A stretch of DNA of 64,000 nt, from contig JAYKKR010000042.1 of NCBI GenBank assembly GCA_036971615.1, positions 1 through 64,000 of the forward strand, in the 5' to 3' direction. The stretch is from Amyloporia xantha (Eukaryota; Basidiomycota; Agaricomycetes; Polyporales; Adustoporiaceae). The position numbers were made by a program, and so were the translations under genes. Position 1 is the stretch's first letter. Every line of letters starts with the position of its first letter. This document shows positions 34,887 to 47,310 of the stretch, in pieces. Under the pieces are notes generated by a model that was not told the DNA's origin, searched no databases, and worked only from the letters and a program-made list of their open reading frames with translations.

Positions 34887-37117
34887 ATGCCGGAAGCCGA
34901 TGTGACCCGAGCTTCAACGCATGTGGTACAAAAGGTCTGCGATCGTTATTTTCGCAAGCATGGACGCGTTCTGCAAGGTGAGTGGAAGAGCACCACCAAC
35001 GTGCGGAGGCCTCACCATCTTTGTTCTGTAGGCCATCTGCACCTCTTTCCTAGGACATTTGCTGATGGTACTGCTACGAAAAATTATATCACTTGTACTA
35101 CTGAAAAGCGCGGCTACTCTGATGAGCTCGAACCCACGCCCGCCGATTATGTGCCCAATGCTCATGATGCTGCCCGCAGCAAAAATCGTGCTTGGCAGTA
35201 TTTGCTCAAGCCCCTGACTGATGGAGAAGTACTTGTCAAAGTCCGAGGCAAGGAGATATTTCTCGCTGCTGGCTATGTGAGTAAGCCCTTGTATTTGATG
35301 GCAACTTCAGCACTAATCTCACCCGCTCATTACCTACTCTATGCAGCATGGAATGCGCATGAATCTTGGCCTGGAGGCATCCATACTGTTTCTTAAGAAA
35401 GAACATTATGACGACATTATTCAGCACGATGTCCCTGGGCCCAACGCCAACAAAACGAAAGCCAAGAAGCTGCGCTCATTCCTACTGGACTCACGGTTCA
35501 TTGTTCCTGGCTCTCATAATCCGGAGGCTAATCGAATCATGAACATATTCGCAGCAGTCGTCTGTGATGAGACCGTGTTCGCCCTTGTGGACTTCGCTCG
35601 GCTTGTCACGATTCATGTGATTAGCTTGGACCGCCTTTGGGAGCAGGCTGATCTTGTGCCAGGCAGCGAGGTAGGTGTACCCCACGTCTTGTGGATTTGG
35701 GCTGATGAATTAATGAATGCCTATCAGCTTTGGTCGTCAATGTGGGGTAAAGATCATGGGCCGGACTGGATTGATGAAATCCCAGCCGCTATAAGAGCTC
35801 TCCAAGCCTGGCGCGTCGAGGTTCTCACAGGCGGGCCTGCTAGTAAGACACCCCTTGTGAAACAGCTCTGTGAAAAACAGCACATATTCAACGGGTTCGG
35901 CCGCCATCTCAGCCACGACCTTTTGTACAGTTTAGGTATTCACCCAGGGGCCCCAGCTACGGACGTATGCAAAGTAGACACTCAGTTCGAACGGTTCCAG
36001 CAGGGTATCATTGCATACATGAGTCGATGGGCCTCCAAGGAATACCTTCGTCTTGTCGCTGGCATTCCCAATATGGAGAATCCACTGGCCTTCAACATGA
36101 AATCTGATCGTAACTATTTTACTCATGATGTGTGGGTCTATCGGAGACAGAGTGTCTACGTTCCAAGTGCACTCAATGACCGTCTAGCACAAGAAGGCAT
36201 GTATGATCCTACTCACGTTATAGGCATGTCTCATCTTCCTTTTGAGTTCATGCCGTGCTTATTATATGCAGGACAACCATACAACAAGCCAGTAGATCCC
36301 ACACTCCTTACGCTCGATAGATACGAGTACAAGGAGCGTCCTGTGATGATGTACAAGCAAGGGAAATTCACTATCTATACTCCAATACTGGCCCAACCAC
36401 CACCGGAATGGCGGTTTCAGCCTGATAGTCCAGGTGTAAGTGTGATTAACTTCAGAGTGATGTCTGGTTTCACATTCATTCCCAGGTCCTGGCACCTGAT
36501 GCTCGACATGCCGGATATGTGACAACCCTTGGATTTGCACAGTTCCGCAATCAAGTCCAGAATAAAATTGATCCCAACTCACCAGCACCTGTGGGACGTC
36601 CAAAGAAGGTAAACACATCTCCGACTGCGAATACATCCCAAAGGCTGATCATTGTCGTGCACTGCACAACAACCAGCAAAAGACAGGCAATGTCGGGCGG
36701 CCTGCACAGCGCCCCAAAGTCGCCACTTTGCGCCAGCACGCGCAAGTTGGCAGGCAGCAGCGCGAACGCTTATTACGGATGCTGGCCGAAGTCTTTGGAC
36801 ATAGGGTAGGCAGTGCAGACACGGCGGATGATAGTGAGGACGAAGGATCAAAGAGTCGTGCAGATAGCGAAGTCCATGCGCAGCCACAATCAATACCTTC
36901 TGGCAGCATTTCTGCAGGCGCATTCACATCTGGACAGAACGACAATGGCACAAGGCGCGTCACCCGTAGTTTGCGTCGTTGTACCAGTAGGTCACTTGTG
37001 CACAGCTTCGCATGCGTGAGGAGGACTGATAGGAACACTTGTGTAGATGACATGTATGAGGATGCTCATGGCACGAGCACCGGTGACCATGTGAACAAGA
37101 GACCAAGACAAGTGTGA
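34887..37117 (+). CDS. Unrecognised 691-residue protein, intact four-exon gene paired with the KDZ gene
   Basis: Start ATG at 34887 (MPEADVTRASTHVVQKVCDR). Exons 34887-35276, 35347-36435, 36486-36608 and 36644-37117 join in frame through GTGAGT, GTAAGT and GTAAAC donors and AG acceptors (691 residues, stop 37115-37117). I recognise no catalytic domain. Visible features are a conserved-looking N-terminal block (KHGRVLQGEWKSTTNVRRPH, FADGTATKNYIT, KRGYSDELEPTP), a Trp-rich middle (VPHVLWIWADELMNAYQLW, SKEYLRLVAGIPNMENPLAF), and a basic C-terminal third with two AT-hook-like cores (PVGRPKK and NVGRPAQRPK) plus an acidic DDSEDEGSKS patch and KRPR at the end. This suggests a nuclear DNA-binding protein. 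It is one of only two long genes in the window without a break, and it converges on the KDZ gene 836 bp away; co-mobilisation is inferred. Confidence 0.75.
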
Positions 37118-37398
37118 CCATGTGACCAGGCGCGCAGCCTGACTTGAGTCCAAATCCTCGACATTTGCTGGGCTGGCCACATTCTTCTGAGGTCTGTAGA
37201 GGTATTGGGGAGGATCCGAGTCTGACTCGGAGCGGATTGTAAACGAAGTGATGTTGGTGGTTTTATGCAGGGCACCTCGTGAACGATCACTTTCTACTTC
37301 CGTTGTACACCCAGTGTCTTGTTATATTTCAGGCCGGTCTAGATTTGCATTCTATACAATATGTTCTTACATCGTCGTAACAGAGATACCTGTTTTAA
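37118..37398. other. Spacer between the paired genes
   Basis: No frame of note. GTGTGACCATGTGACCA lies just after the stop codon of the 691-residue gene, echoing the TGTGAC boxes seen in the repeats outside the pair. Confidence 0.3.
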
Positions 37399-37719
37399 TT
37401 GCTGCGCGATAATATGATACTGAAGCCACCAAAAGACGCGGCTATCCACATGTCCGAAGTGAACCTCGTCATACCGCAACTAGAATTTGATCCAGATGCA
37501 TCGGACTCGCGGGCTGAAGTTCTCCATGTCGTGTTGCTGGGTGTTGTAAAATACTGGTGGCGCAATGCTTGCTCCCGCCTCAACTCCGATAACAAGGATC
37601 TATTGAAGACTTGTCTTTCCAGTCTTGATGTTTCCCGGTTAGGTGTTCCACGTATCCGAGGCCATACTCACGTCGACGTCAACCCAGATTACATATTGCA
37701 TGTGCCGAACCCCCAGTGA
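37399..37719 (+). pseudogene. Fragment of an Agaricomycete transposon-type ORF
   Basis: A single frame of 106 codons contains FDPDASDSRAEVLHVVLLGV then VKYWWRNACSRLN and SSLDVSRLGVPRIRGHTHVD. The EVLH(T/V)VLLGVVKYxWR motif belongs, from memory, to a highly repeated transposon-associated protein family of mushroom genomes. Flanking domains are missing, so this is a fragment lying between the two convergent genes. Confidence 0.4.
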
Positions 37720-37953
37720 GCTGGCTATCGGTTTACACTGACCCGCACAATGGAATCCCATGGATTACTCAATGTCTGTCATGACTAGATTGCATAGGAT
37801 TCGTTCAAGACAATGTAATCTAGTCTACTGATACAGCCAATACGTCACTTTTCATTGGGTCCAAATCCGTGGAATCCAAGTGGCGTGAGGATTGACATCC
37901 ATCACGCACCCTCCCATTTAAATCTCAAAGGAACTTCGTTTGCTGTGTGACTA

Positions 37954-40900
37954 CTACAACCCCTCAGAGAATGGTGGCGTCTCATCGACTTCCGGGTAAA
38001 CGGCTAAACGCACCCACTCGGGCACGAACCGCCACACATGAGCACAGTGGTCTCTCATGGCACACCACATGTCAGCCTGCTGGTGAGCATATGCCTCCAG
38101 TACCTCCTGGTGCTCTTCCGACTCGGGGAACATCCGCCCAATCTGGTCCACCCACCAATCAGCCTGATAATCGTGGAACTCAAGAATCCGACGCATCTCC
38201 TCAACAAGCATCTTGCATTTCTCTGCCCACTGATGTGCCCTTGCTCGGGCTTTACACCACTCAACCCGCAAAGCTGTGCATGGTGGTCAGTTCTTGGGTG
38301 ACATCACGCATCTTCGAGAGCTCACCCTCCTGCAATATTTCTGGCTCGTGCTCACCATTGCTGCCAACTCCGGTAGTCCGCCATATCCAGGACAATGAAC
38401 GACGTCCCTCACTTTCGCCAAACAGTCCTTCCGTCATGCCTCGCACGTCACCATCTTCGAGGTCCCTCAATTCACCCTGCCAGGAAGTTTCACCCAGTAC
38501 GTGGCCTAGGACGAGCAGCACGTCACGGCCCCTGCAATACCGAGCAACGTCTGCGTCAATGGTGTCCTGAATGGTCGAGATGATCGTGTGTGCACGCGTA
38601 TTCGGTCGCTGACCACAGATAAACTGATCTTTGAAATTATAAAGGTGGCTGCGAAGACGCAGATGGCGGCGCAGATCATCCAGGATATCATGGGCCTGCG
38701 CAATGCGCAAACGAAATTCATAATCGATGAGGGTTGGATCACACGGCATGTGGGTGCATATCGCTGACGGCAAGAATAGTGGAACCTTTGCTGTAATCGC
38801 AGTACCGGCCCGCAGTTCAGCAACGCCCGGCATGAAGAGGTGCTGGATCTCAGTCCATGTATCAATCTTGCGTTGAAGCATGTTTTGCCTCTCGAGCAAC
38901 TTCGCGCGTTGAAGATCGGTTGAGTATTGTCCAAGTACACCAATGTCGATGGACAAGCGACGTCTAACAGCGTGTCAGAAGGGGGCTACACATATCTTTG
39001 GAGTAACTCACTGATGCTCCGCCAACTCAAGTCCGGTATTAATAAGAACACTCGGGGAGACCTGCTCGTGCAGCCTAGCAATGGCTTCACCTTCGCGGAG
39101 GCGTCTGGCATCTTCCTGTGCCAGCTCGAGTCGCACAGCGGCTTGAGTAACAGCTACGCACAAGTCCGTCATTCAGCCTATATGGCTAGTCATAAGGGAG
39201 GTCACACTTACTGTAATGTTTGACTTCGAAGGGATTGGGCTGTCGGGGATCAGCCTCCCACTTCTTGACAGCCTCTTCCCACTCTGCTGTCCGCTCAGGT
39301 GGTAGAGCTGCATGCAGTGCGCGGAACGCAGCGACATGGTCGCTGCACTCCGGCAATGCGGTCTGGATTTTTGCGAGCATCGTGGATGCTGTACAATAGT
39401 TAGACATCATACATGGTGGGAGAACTACAGGGACTCACCTAGCGTACAGACTTCGCGCCAGTTATATTCTGTGAAGACATCATTGAATCGATCACGGTGT
39501 GCTTCAGCGCCCATCTCTTTTGTGGAGGAGGCAACCGAGTTGCCTGCTGGCCATCCACACTCAATGGCCTCATCATTGGTACACCCGACGTTCTTGGTGA
39601 GAATGAACAAGAAATTTGTGTTACATTGTTCTTGATGTGCCGGAATGCGAAACTTCGGCATAAGGAAAGTGATCTCGCGTTTGTCAAAATCCCAGGTGGG
39701 CGAGTGTTGTAGCATGTGATCCGAGTCAACGAAATATGCGTATGCATTGTTCAACCCTGGGTTAGCTTGGTCCGAAGATACCTTCTTTCGTTTGAGCCCG
39801 CAATTAACATCAAGACCGACAAAGATGCGATATAGCCAGCTGTCACAATCAGTAAGTGAGAAATGATAGACCCGGGGATAGGTATTATGCATACCTTCTT
39901 TCAGGAGGCGCATCTTGCGAATCCGGCCGGAGGTTTTTGCCAGGGTGCGGACAGCAAGGATAATGAATTGCACAGCTTCCTGGCAATGTAGCTGCAATAC
40001 CGGCAGGATCATGCCCGCGTACGGCTTGCTTCAGCATCTTGACGCGGCGCCATTTCCTGATCATGCACATGAAAGCAGCGTGTTGGTCCTATCAAGTCAC
40101 CTTGTTAGATATCATTTAGGTAAAAAATCTACGGGAAATACCTTGGGAGTATCTAGGCCGGTATTATCTGAGCGCCGCTCCAGGGTTGCATAATATTGGT
40201 AATCAGACATGTTGGCTTGTGCTGAGAGGGCATGGAAATGCTCCATGAGACGGAAAGTGGCCGCCATCTTCAGATTCTGATTAGTGGCAGAAAACAATGA
40301 TGCTCGAAGCAATTGAACAGGAAGGGGTGCTGCCGATTCACAGCCACAGAAGTCAAGCCCTACGGAGTGGATTCCAGAAATGTCTAGGATAACAAAATCA
40401 TCCCCCCATGCCCGCTGAGGGTTTACGCATCGTGTTCCGATCGGATGGCCAAGTTGGATACGGAGACCGGCCTGTCTCAACGTCTTGCGCCGAAAATGAG
40501 TGCGATACCAGCACTATCATAGTAGAGTCAGCGTCAATACCCGTTCGCTACCAATAGGCACATTGCATGTACGTACCTTGATACGGTAGAGTGGGTTGCG
40601 TTTCTGCATTTCTACGATACACGGCTCACAGCACATGTGCATGTCATTGCAGTCGACACAATGTATCAACACTGGACCATCGGCGCACTTAGCGCAGTTC
40701 GGATCTGTGTAGCCACATCGGCCTTCGTGAAGCAGGAGCTCTGCGAGCCATTGGTCTCTGTACGGCATCGAATCACACAGCGGATTGTCCTGACAAGTAT
40801 AATGTCAGCGTGCGAGCATGCTGTACTTATGAGATGAATACCTACAGCTGCAGTCCGGCGGTGGGGCTTATGCTGGTCCTTGATCTCTGGTAGCTCATGC

Positions 40901-41211
40901 AGACAATCCATGTCAAGATCACCGTAAGAGTTGAGAGACTCGAGTGAAGGGCATGAGGGATCAGTAGCGAAACTCAGGAGCGAGGGAGGAGGAGTATGAG
41001 GTGGTGGTGCAATATTGCTCAGGTAGGACGTCTGAGTGTTGGCATAGGAGACAAACTCCGTGCGGCGATGGAGAGTCTGCGGCGGGAGACGTCCTGAATC
41101 AGCGTCATCATCATACGGATCACTGGGCTTCTTAGTGCAGCGTCGTTTTTTCAACGCCGCCATGAACGTCAACCAGGACTTGAGCGATGTGAGAGGGCCG
41201 TGAGAAGGCAT
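37954..41211 (-). CDS. KDZ-family transposase-like protein with CxC2-type cysteine cluster, core-deleted
   Basis: Nine exons (41211-40846, 40789-40577, 40513-40142, 40088-39895, 39839-39439, 39388-39212, 39153-39012, 38963-38326, 38273-37954) join in frame into 940 residues (MPSHGPLTSL... to ETPPFSEGL). Exon 2 holds the CxC2-like cluster (CGYTDPNCAKC, HCVDC, CCEPC). Exon 3 holds the KDZ signature (FRRKTLRQAGLRIQLGHPIG, CVNPQRAWGDDFVILDISGI, DFCGC, ATFRLMEHFHALSAQAN). Exons 4-5 continue RGHDPAGIAATLPGSCAIHY, CCPHPGKNL and WLYRIFVGLDVNCGLKRKKV. The next conserved KDZ block (CARH, GDLQKGERYxNMDY, YDIACQW) is absent: AYFVDSDHMLQHSPTWDFDK runs straight into FLMPKFRIPAH. The C-terminal half is alpha-helical. 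Predicted to bind DNA or zinc but not to transpose. Confidence 0.8.
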
Positions 41212-41744
41212 AGTCCAGATGTGGGGATATTTATGCAGGGTGCAGGTGGGCTATTTATCAATCCGCATGGTACATTAAGATGTCGCGCCAAATAACGTAT
41301 TGCCAATAACATTGCGAGACTCGTGGCTACCACCCGAATAACTAAAATGTGGATCCCTGTGAGAGCGACACAAGAGGAAAAATAAGGCTTGGAATGTACT
41401 TACAATTCCGCCGACAACACACGTCGTCGTGTCCAGCGGTTGTCTGTATCGCCAGGAAGAAGGCTTCGCTTTGCCCGGAGTTGTCTCAAAGGCCCAGTCT
41501 CCGCGGAGCAACTCCAGGAATAAAAAAAGATCTGAGTGATGGTGACGTATCGGTAGCGAACTACCACTATGATACAACATAACGCCCTCTTACTGTCCTC
41601 GATGATATAACGGTTACTGAATTCTTTTGTCAGGATGTGAACTTTGCCAGCTACTTAACTTGGCACGCGGTCCAGGTCCATTTCTCATAGTACCAAGCAC
41701 ACGCAATGCTTAAGTGGACAAAAAGGCCAGTAATATTCAAAATT

Positions 41745-41970
41745 GACACGTGATACAGGTGACTGGAGACTGGCGTCTACAAGTGTGACACCGCTGGACG
41801 AAGTCGCATCTGCGTCACAAGCGTAATGAGGTTCCAGGTAATTTTAGGCAATGTATCACATCTGCGTGAGGTCGCAACCCGCTTTTGGGAGGTGCTCGCT
41901 GGTCACAGTCGATCTCACAATCCAACCTGTGAGGGAGTGTGACGTGCACGCTTCACGTGATATGCTTATT
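41745..41970 (-). repeat. TGTGAC-box repeat, copy B
   Basis: Its reverse complement aligns with 5690-5905 over about 220 bp. It contains GTGTGACA, CGTCACA, TATCACA, GGTCACAG, TCTCACA and GTGTGACG boxes at 15-30 bp spacing, and begins and ends near CACGTG. It lies about 530 bp beyond the KDZ start codon and could be the outer end of the KDZ element. Confidence 0.6.
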
Positions 41971-43700
41971 GCTCGCCGGGGCGCGCTTCAGAGATCCATG
42001 CAATGATGCATAATTGAGAAATCGTTTTCCGCCCCCCATTGCACCGAGCTCCTCTTACGCCATTCACAACGCTCGGCCATTCTGCGTCGCAGTGTGACTC
42101 TATGCTTAACATTCTGATAAAATGTATGTACCGAACGCTTTTGTTGGTTGGTGCAACCTTGTCCCCAGATGGTGTGCCCGGATAGCGTCGGGTATGCGGT
42201 CTTCATCTCCATTTTAATGGAGAAAGTTGCCAGCGACGCCTTGACTTGCCCATTGTCTACACTGCTGTCGGGCTTTACAACATTGGGAGATCGCTGAGGA
42301 AGGATTGTGAGCACTCGGCTGTTATCAGATGCCTAAGATTACGTCCAATGATAAGTCACCAGTCCCTTGCTCTCGTTATCACTCTCCTCTTGTATGAAAG
42401 CTGGTTCAGTGCCTGGGGTAGTCTCTTCCGCTTTATTGTCGCTTATAGATGACACCGGCGCGGCGTATACACTCGCCAAATGGCATCCCACCGTAGGCTT
42501 CGCCGCTCCCTAGATCATCAGTTGGAGGTCCTGTCACGTCCGATTTGCTGTCGTTAGCATCCATGCCTTCCGCATATCTTGCGTGGACGTTAACTGCGCT
42601 CGATGTAACAACCTAACACTTTACTCTTCGCGTTGAAAACTGTATGGGTTAATAGTAAGCCATGTAGCGGTGTGTGGACTGATCACGGTGTGTAACGTCC
42701 GCGGGACACCACAATCCGATATATCTCAATCGGACGTCACTGTAATCTCACGAGATAGCCGTTATGGAGATGAAACTGGTTCACGAAGTGGGAATCGCAG
42801 AAGAAGGGTTCAGAGGAGGAGGTGCAAGGCTGCCCATAAGCGGAGAAGGAAAGAAGTAACAGGTAAAGCTCACAACTGCAGTACAGCGGTGCGTCATCAG
42901 CAAGCACACAAGGCCACCGATCAACCGAGACCGAGCATCAATCCTTATGCCGTGCAATTTCGCCAGTTTCAACACAAAAGCATAAGGTGCATGCGCGATC
43001 AAGAATGCAAACGGGAAATCGACGGCAGAGCAGACATTTTGAGTCCACTGGGATGTAGAGCCGGAAAGCGGAATGAAACCCGCTACTACAGCAAGGCCAT
43101 GGATACGAAATAGAACCGTTGAACTGCGCACAACACGAAAGCCACCAGTTCAGAGGCGAGATAAATGCCGAAACGGCGAGGTGGTTCCCCCTGAGTCAGC
43201 GTTTGCACAGGACAGAAAACGAGCATAGAGTCCCTTCGGGGACACATGCCATGGTGCCCTACAAGCGATCACGCGAGTAGAAGTGTGATAATGAAAGGCA
43301 TTAGGGCCAGTGTGAATGCGAGGAGGATCACAGTGACGCCAATTTTGCATCTGTTACTGCTGTAGCAGATTAACAGCGAGGTGAGACAATTCACACCTTC
43401 ACCGGGAACAGGAGGCACCTGAAAATAATCTGCTGAATTATACTCGTAATTTACTGGAGATGCTCTTCACTGCCCTGCCGAGATCTCTCGCTTGCGCTTC
43501 TGCTTGTTTTCACTTGCTTTTTTCACAGCCTGTGATGCGTATGGCAATTGGCTAACAGTCCATCAAATAGGCTTCAGTTGGTTCCAATGCTTTCGAAAGA
43601 TTAAACAGAGCATACCGTCTGCCTGCAGCATCTGTCACCAAACTCTGCACCGTTCGCTTGCGAATGCGTGCGCTGAATATTTGGAGTCAGAGGACCGGTT
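41971..43700. other. No recognisable gene
   Basis: Short frames on both strands, including a basic, repeat-like plus frame at 42670-43113 (SGNRRRRVQRRRCKAAHKRR). No domain, splice pattern or repeat family identified. Confidence 0.3.
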
Positions 43701-43723
43701 TTAGTTTTGACAACACCGCACAC

Positions 43724-44621
43724 TCACGAATGTCGAATCGGCTGCTCATTTATGCCTGTATCGGTAGCATGTTGTCCAGTCCAATCACCGATAGGTACGT
43801 CATTATTGCCCAAGCCAGGTGTAATCATTTTTTTAGCAGAGGATGCTCCTGCTGTTGGCAATTCAGTCCCGGGAAAAGGCATTGGTGAACGGCCTCGCAT
43901 AGACCTTGGCGGGGGACCTGGCGAAGGACTTGGCGAAGTATATGCCAGAGGTCCTGGGGGAGCTGCTCTTAAGGCTGCTATTTCATGACGTTCCACCCTT
44001 CGTATAGAATAAGAGAAGGAATGTTGTATAAAAATTCACTCACCATTCTGCAAGCTCCCCCAAAACCCACATCACATCGGAAACCCATCCGTGCCATTGA
44101 GATATAGTCATTGCTGTCTCGGTGGTGCCAATGGGATAACAGAATGACAAAGAGCGGGTCACTAGCAGAAGTCCTGAGGGCCCGCCTCTGAGTAAAGACA
44201 TCCAGCAGTTGCTGGGTAAGTCAGACTGATCGGGCCGAGGCAAAGGTGGTTGAGAATCTGCATTGTGTACTACCTGGCGGCACTCAGGCTGCAATGATAA
44301 CCACCATTGTATCCATTCCTGACTGTACTCCAATGGAATTGGTCGTTCCTCGTCATGGTATAATTGTCCTCGATGTATCCATTCCGTTGCTGAGACCGGA
44401 AGAGTGTTAGATGGAAGAGACCCCATCTGGCTCATAGTGAGAACTGAGAACACCTGACGTTGAAAAACTATTACCGGTAGACATAAACTGAGTTTCGTGG
44501 TTAAGCGCACAAGACGTTTATATGCTCGGCATTTGGGAACAAAAGACGGCCTCCTGAGAAGTGGCCGGATCCAGGATGCATCTGTGCGCAACAAGTCTTC
44601 GGTCTCTGTGGAGTTTGGCAC
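43724..44621 (-). CDS. Unrecognised Trp-rich protein of a repeated mushroom family
   Basis: Exon 1 (44621 or the internal Met at 44432, MSQMGSLPSNTLPVSATEWI, to about 44045) continues IQWWLSLQPECRQVV, LRGGPSGLLLVTRSLSFCYP and ISQWHGWVSDVMWVLGELAE to a GTGAGT donor. The WW(S/T)xLQPxxR and LRxGGxxGLxLVxxSLS blocks, with a terminal (V/D)VMWVLE/GE segment, recall a large family of uncharacterised Agaricomycete proteins; that is from memory. A second exon (about 43990-43724) would encode either a Pro-rich PPGPLAYTSPSPSPGPPPRS tail or a short alternative frame. Function unknown. Intact within exon 1. Confidence 0.45.
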
Positions 44622-44984
44622 ATGATGAATTTCTTCCCATAACGCGCCTTGTGAGGTCTTGCAGAAAGCGCATCGAGGTTCTATTATAAGAAAAGATACT
44701 TCAGAGAATGTTCGGTCTGACCACTAGTTGCTATTAACGACTAGGTCGTACCACCAATTGATTCACGACTTGCAACCGGTAGACTGGGCTTTTAGGGTTA
44801 CTATCCGTCATTTTACTCATTCTGTAACATCAGCCAGGGCGTACCAGCGCGTATTGTAGATCTATGCCTTCAGGTATTGAATTCTGGGTAAAATTGGAGG
44901 CTTCCGCCGAATTGTTGTTCTCGATATCGGGTTCAGGTAGCAAGGAACCTGAAAATCGGAGTTCGTGAATATCAGAAGCATCCC

Positions 44985-47310
44985 TCACAGAACTGAGCTC
45001 TTATGATACTGACTGGGATGCTTTTCTAGAGAAGCCGCTGCGAAAGCGTCGTCATTGCTCTGACTCTCATCCTGATCGTTGTCACCATGCGACGCGAACC
45101 TGAAGTCTTTGTGTCCGCGCCCAAACATATCAAGGGGCTCGTGTATGCCGTTGTTGCCAGTCTCGACAACGTGGATTTCAGACGCGTAGGCAGAAATACG
45201 CATATCATCCCAATTAGTACTGGCAGATCTCCTCGACCGCTGAGAAAGATCGTCCGCGTCGTTATTGTACAGCCAGTGTGATACCTCACCTCCGTGATCC
45301 GTATCCAACACTCTATCCTCTGGACTACGACCGCCCGCAAATTGGTAACTTTCAAAGGAACCGTCGTCGGAGGGATTTAGACCATCTAAGAATTGGTAAT
45401 TTGTGGAGGAGCCGTTGTGGGATAGATTTAACTCATAGTCGTTCTTGCTCCTATCACCCAACTTTGGCGCGTTTTCATCAGAATCGCTTGTGGGTGCTCG
45501 CCATATCTTGAGCACAGCCTTCTCTCGTCTCCTGCGCATGATGGGTGGTGATCGCTGCTGCGTGGACAGGTTTGCAGACGATAAAGTCGATGGAGATCTC
45601 TGATTGATTTCGAGCGCATCTGTCCAACAGCCGTGGTATAGTGATTCTGGCTCCAGGGGAGAAATTTACGCACCTGAGTTTGCCACACTGAAGTCGCGCT
45701 GCTCAGCGGCTCTCTGCCTTGCGTTTCGCTTCTGGGTGTGCCGATCCAACAGAGGATGGTCTGGATGCGTGTGAATGACCAGTCGCGTCGTCATCGTCGC
45801 CTTCTATGTTGCGTTTGAGTCAAAATACTAGTGTATCAAGGATAATTTACCTAAGGCCTCTGTTGTTGTGTCTGTCCCGTCACCAGAGACCCGTGTGGCC
45901 TGATGTGAAGACGAGGCCGCGGTGTAGAAGCGTAATGGGCATCGTCCATCCTCTTGGCGAGAATAGAAGTGGCTATATATGACAGTCGCTTCTGGAAAGG
46001 TGTACTTGCTGGGGTGTTGGAATGTGAAGTACGGCGGTAGGTCAACGTTGATATATTTTGCTGGATCCTCAGAGATATCTGTCCAAGGAATTATCCCGTC
46101 ATGTCCATCCCGACCTGATGCAGTTCCCATGTAAGCGAAGGCATATAGTGCAATGATAAGCTCACTCCAGCATCGATCTATGTAATCGGAAAGGTTGTTC
46201 TGGAAGTCGGAGAAGGACCAAGAAGGTTGTACTGGGCTGAGGGACGGGCTTTGCCTTTCTTGCAAATGCTGATGATAACGGCCTACGAGGCTTTAGTTAG
46301 CTCAAAGGTGGTATATGATACGGCTAACGAGGATGCTCCCACCACTTTGGTCTCGCAAATATGCAAGATAGTCTTGGTTGAGCATCTTCATAGCCTCAAG
46401 CCCATGTTGTTCTTCGCCAAACTTGAGGTATCGTTGGCCTCCATCACAAGAAATATCCCATCTGTAAACATATTAGAAACGAGAATGAGAACTGAGAGAA
46501 ACACAAGGGAAGCTTACTTGATCATCTTGATTGAATCTTGAGGTCCAAACGGCCCTCCTAGTCGCATATCTAGGCTCCATCCTGGCAGCTGTGAAAGCCA
46601 AGACCGAAGAATCGGTGATACCATGCCCGTTATGTCTGAGAAAGCACTACAATAAAAGAAATCTAGGTGATCTCGTTTGCTACAGTTGACTGCACTTACC
46701 TCTGCCAATCGTTCTTCACCGCGTATTTGTGCAGTACCTCCCCAACCCTCTCAGGAGATGAGTCACCGTCGATCTCAGTCGCAGCCCTAGAGAGCCCAGA
46801 TAGATGCTCACTGCCCTCCGGCTCACTGTCAGGAGCAGGGCTAGATGCATTGATGTTTTGTCGGTGTGAGGCACGATCCTTATTCCAGTACCACTTATAG
46901 AGTTTCTGTGGGAATATCAGTTCGAGCTTAGGTGATAAGGCAATTGATCATACTTCGAAGGTATCATCTCCTGCGGTAGGGCCGTATGTTTGAAGCCACA
47001 GCGGATATATCTGATTTAAAATGTACTGTCTCGGACGACCTCTGTCTTCCTCGTCGACGATCTTGAAGAAACGTTCCAAGAAACTATACAGGAAACTCTC
47101 CTTTTCTTCTGTGTCCGCGATTCCCCTTCGAGCACGGCGCCGACGAGGGCCACGTTTGCGTGTTTTGGTACGACTGGATTGCATGTCAAGTTGCCCGAGT
47201 TGATTGGTAATATTGAGGAGGTGTTGTGCACTTCGGCGCCCGTCAGTCCATGGTGTAGCGCTATTTTCGACACCGGGGTATCCACGAAGCGCCACCTTCT
47301 ATGCCTGAAA
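44985..47310 (-). pseudogene. Unrecognised multi-exon gene, probably frameshifted
   Basis: Read downward: ALRGYPGVENSATPWTDGRR, TRKRGPRRRRARRGIADTEE (nuclear-targeting-like basic run), FLERFFKIVDEED, ILNQIYPLWLQTYGPTAGDD, LYKWYWNKDRAS, HLSGLSRAATEIDGDSSPER, YAVKNDWQR, ITGMVSPILRSWLSQLPGWS, FGPQDSIKMIK, SDFQNNLSDYIDRCWSELII, ALYAFAYMGTASGRDGHDGI, EDPAKYINVDLPPYFTFQHP, then an acidic/Ser-rich C-terminus (RRSASTNWDDMRIS, DNDQDESQSNDDAF) with the stop at 44985. At least six exons. At the second exon junction (about 46950) and near 45705 the frame is off by one base. It looks like a nuclear regulatory protein by composition only; no family identified. Confidence 0.45.

Noticed and set aside
34887..37117. 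TET/JBP dioxygenase as KDZ partner
   Set aside because: KDZ elements in mushrooms are often linked to TET/JBP genes, but this protein shows no HxD...H iron-binding pattern or double-stranded beta-helix motif, so I do not assign it.
42670..43113. 147-codon basic plus-strand ORF
   Set aside because: Arg/Lys-rich with no domain, and the opposite strand is equally open; no splice or homology support.
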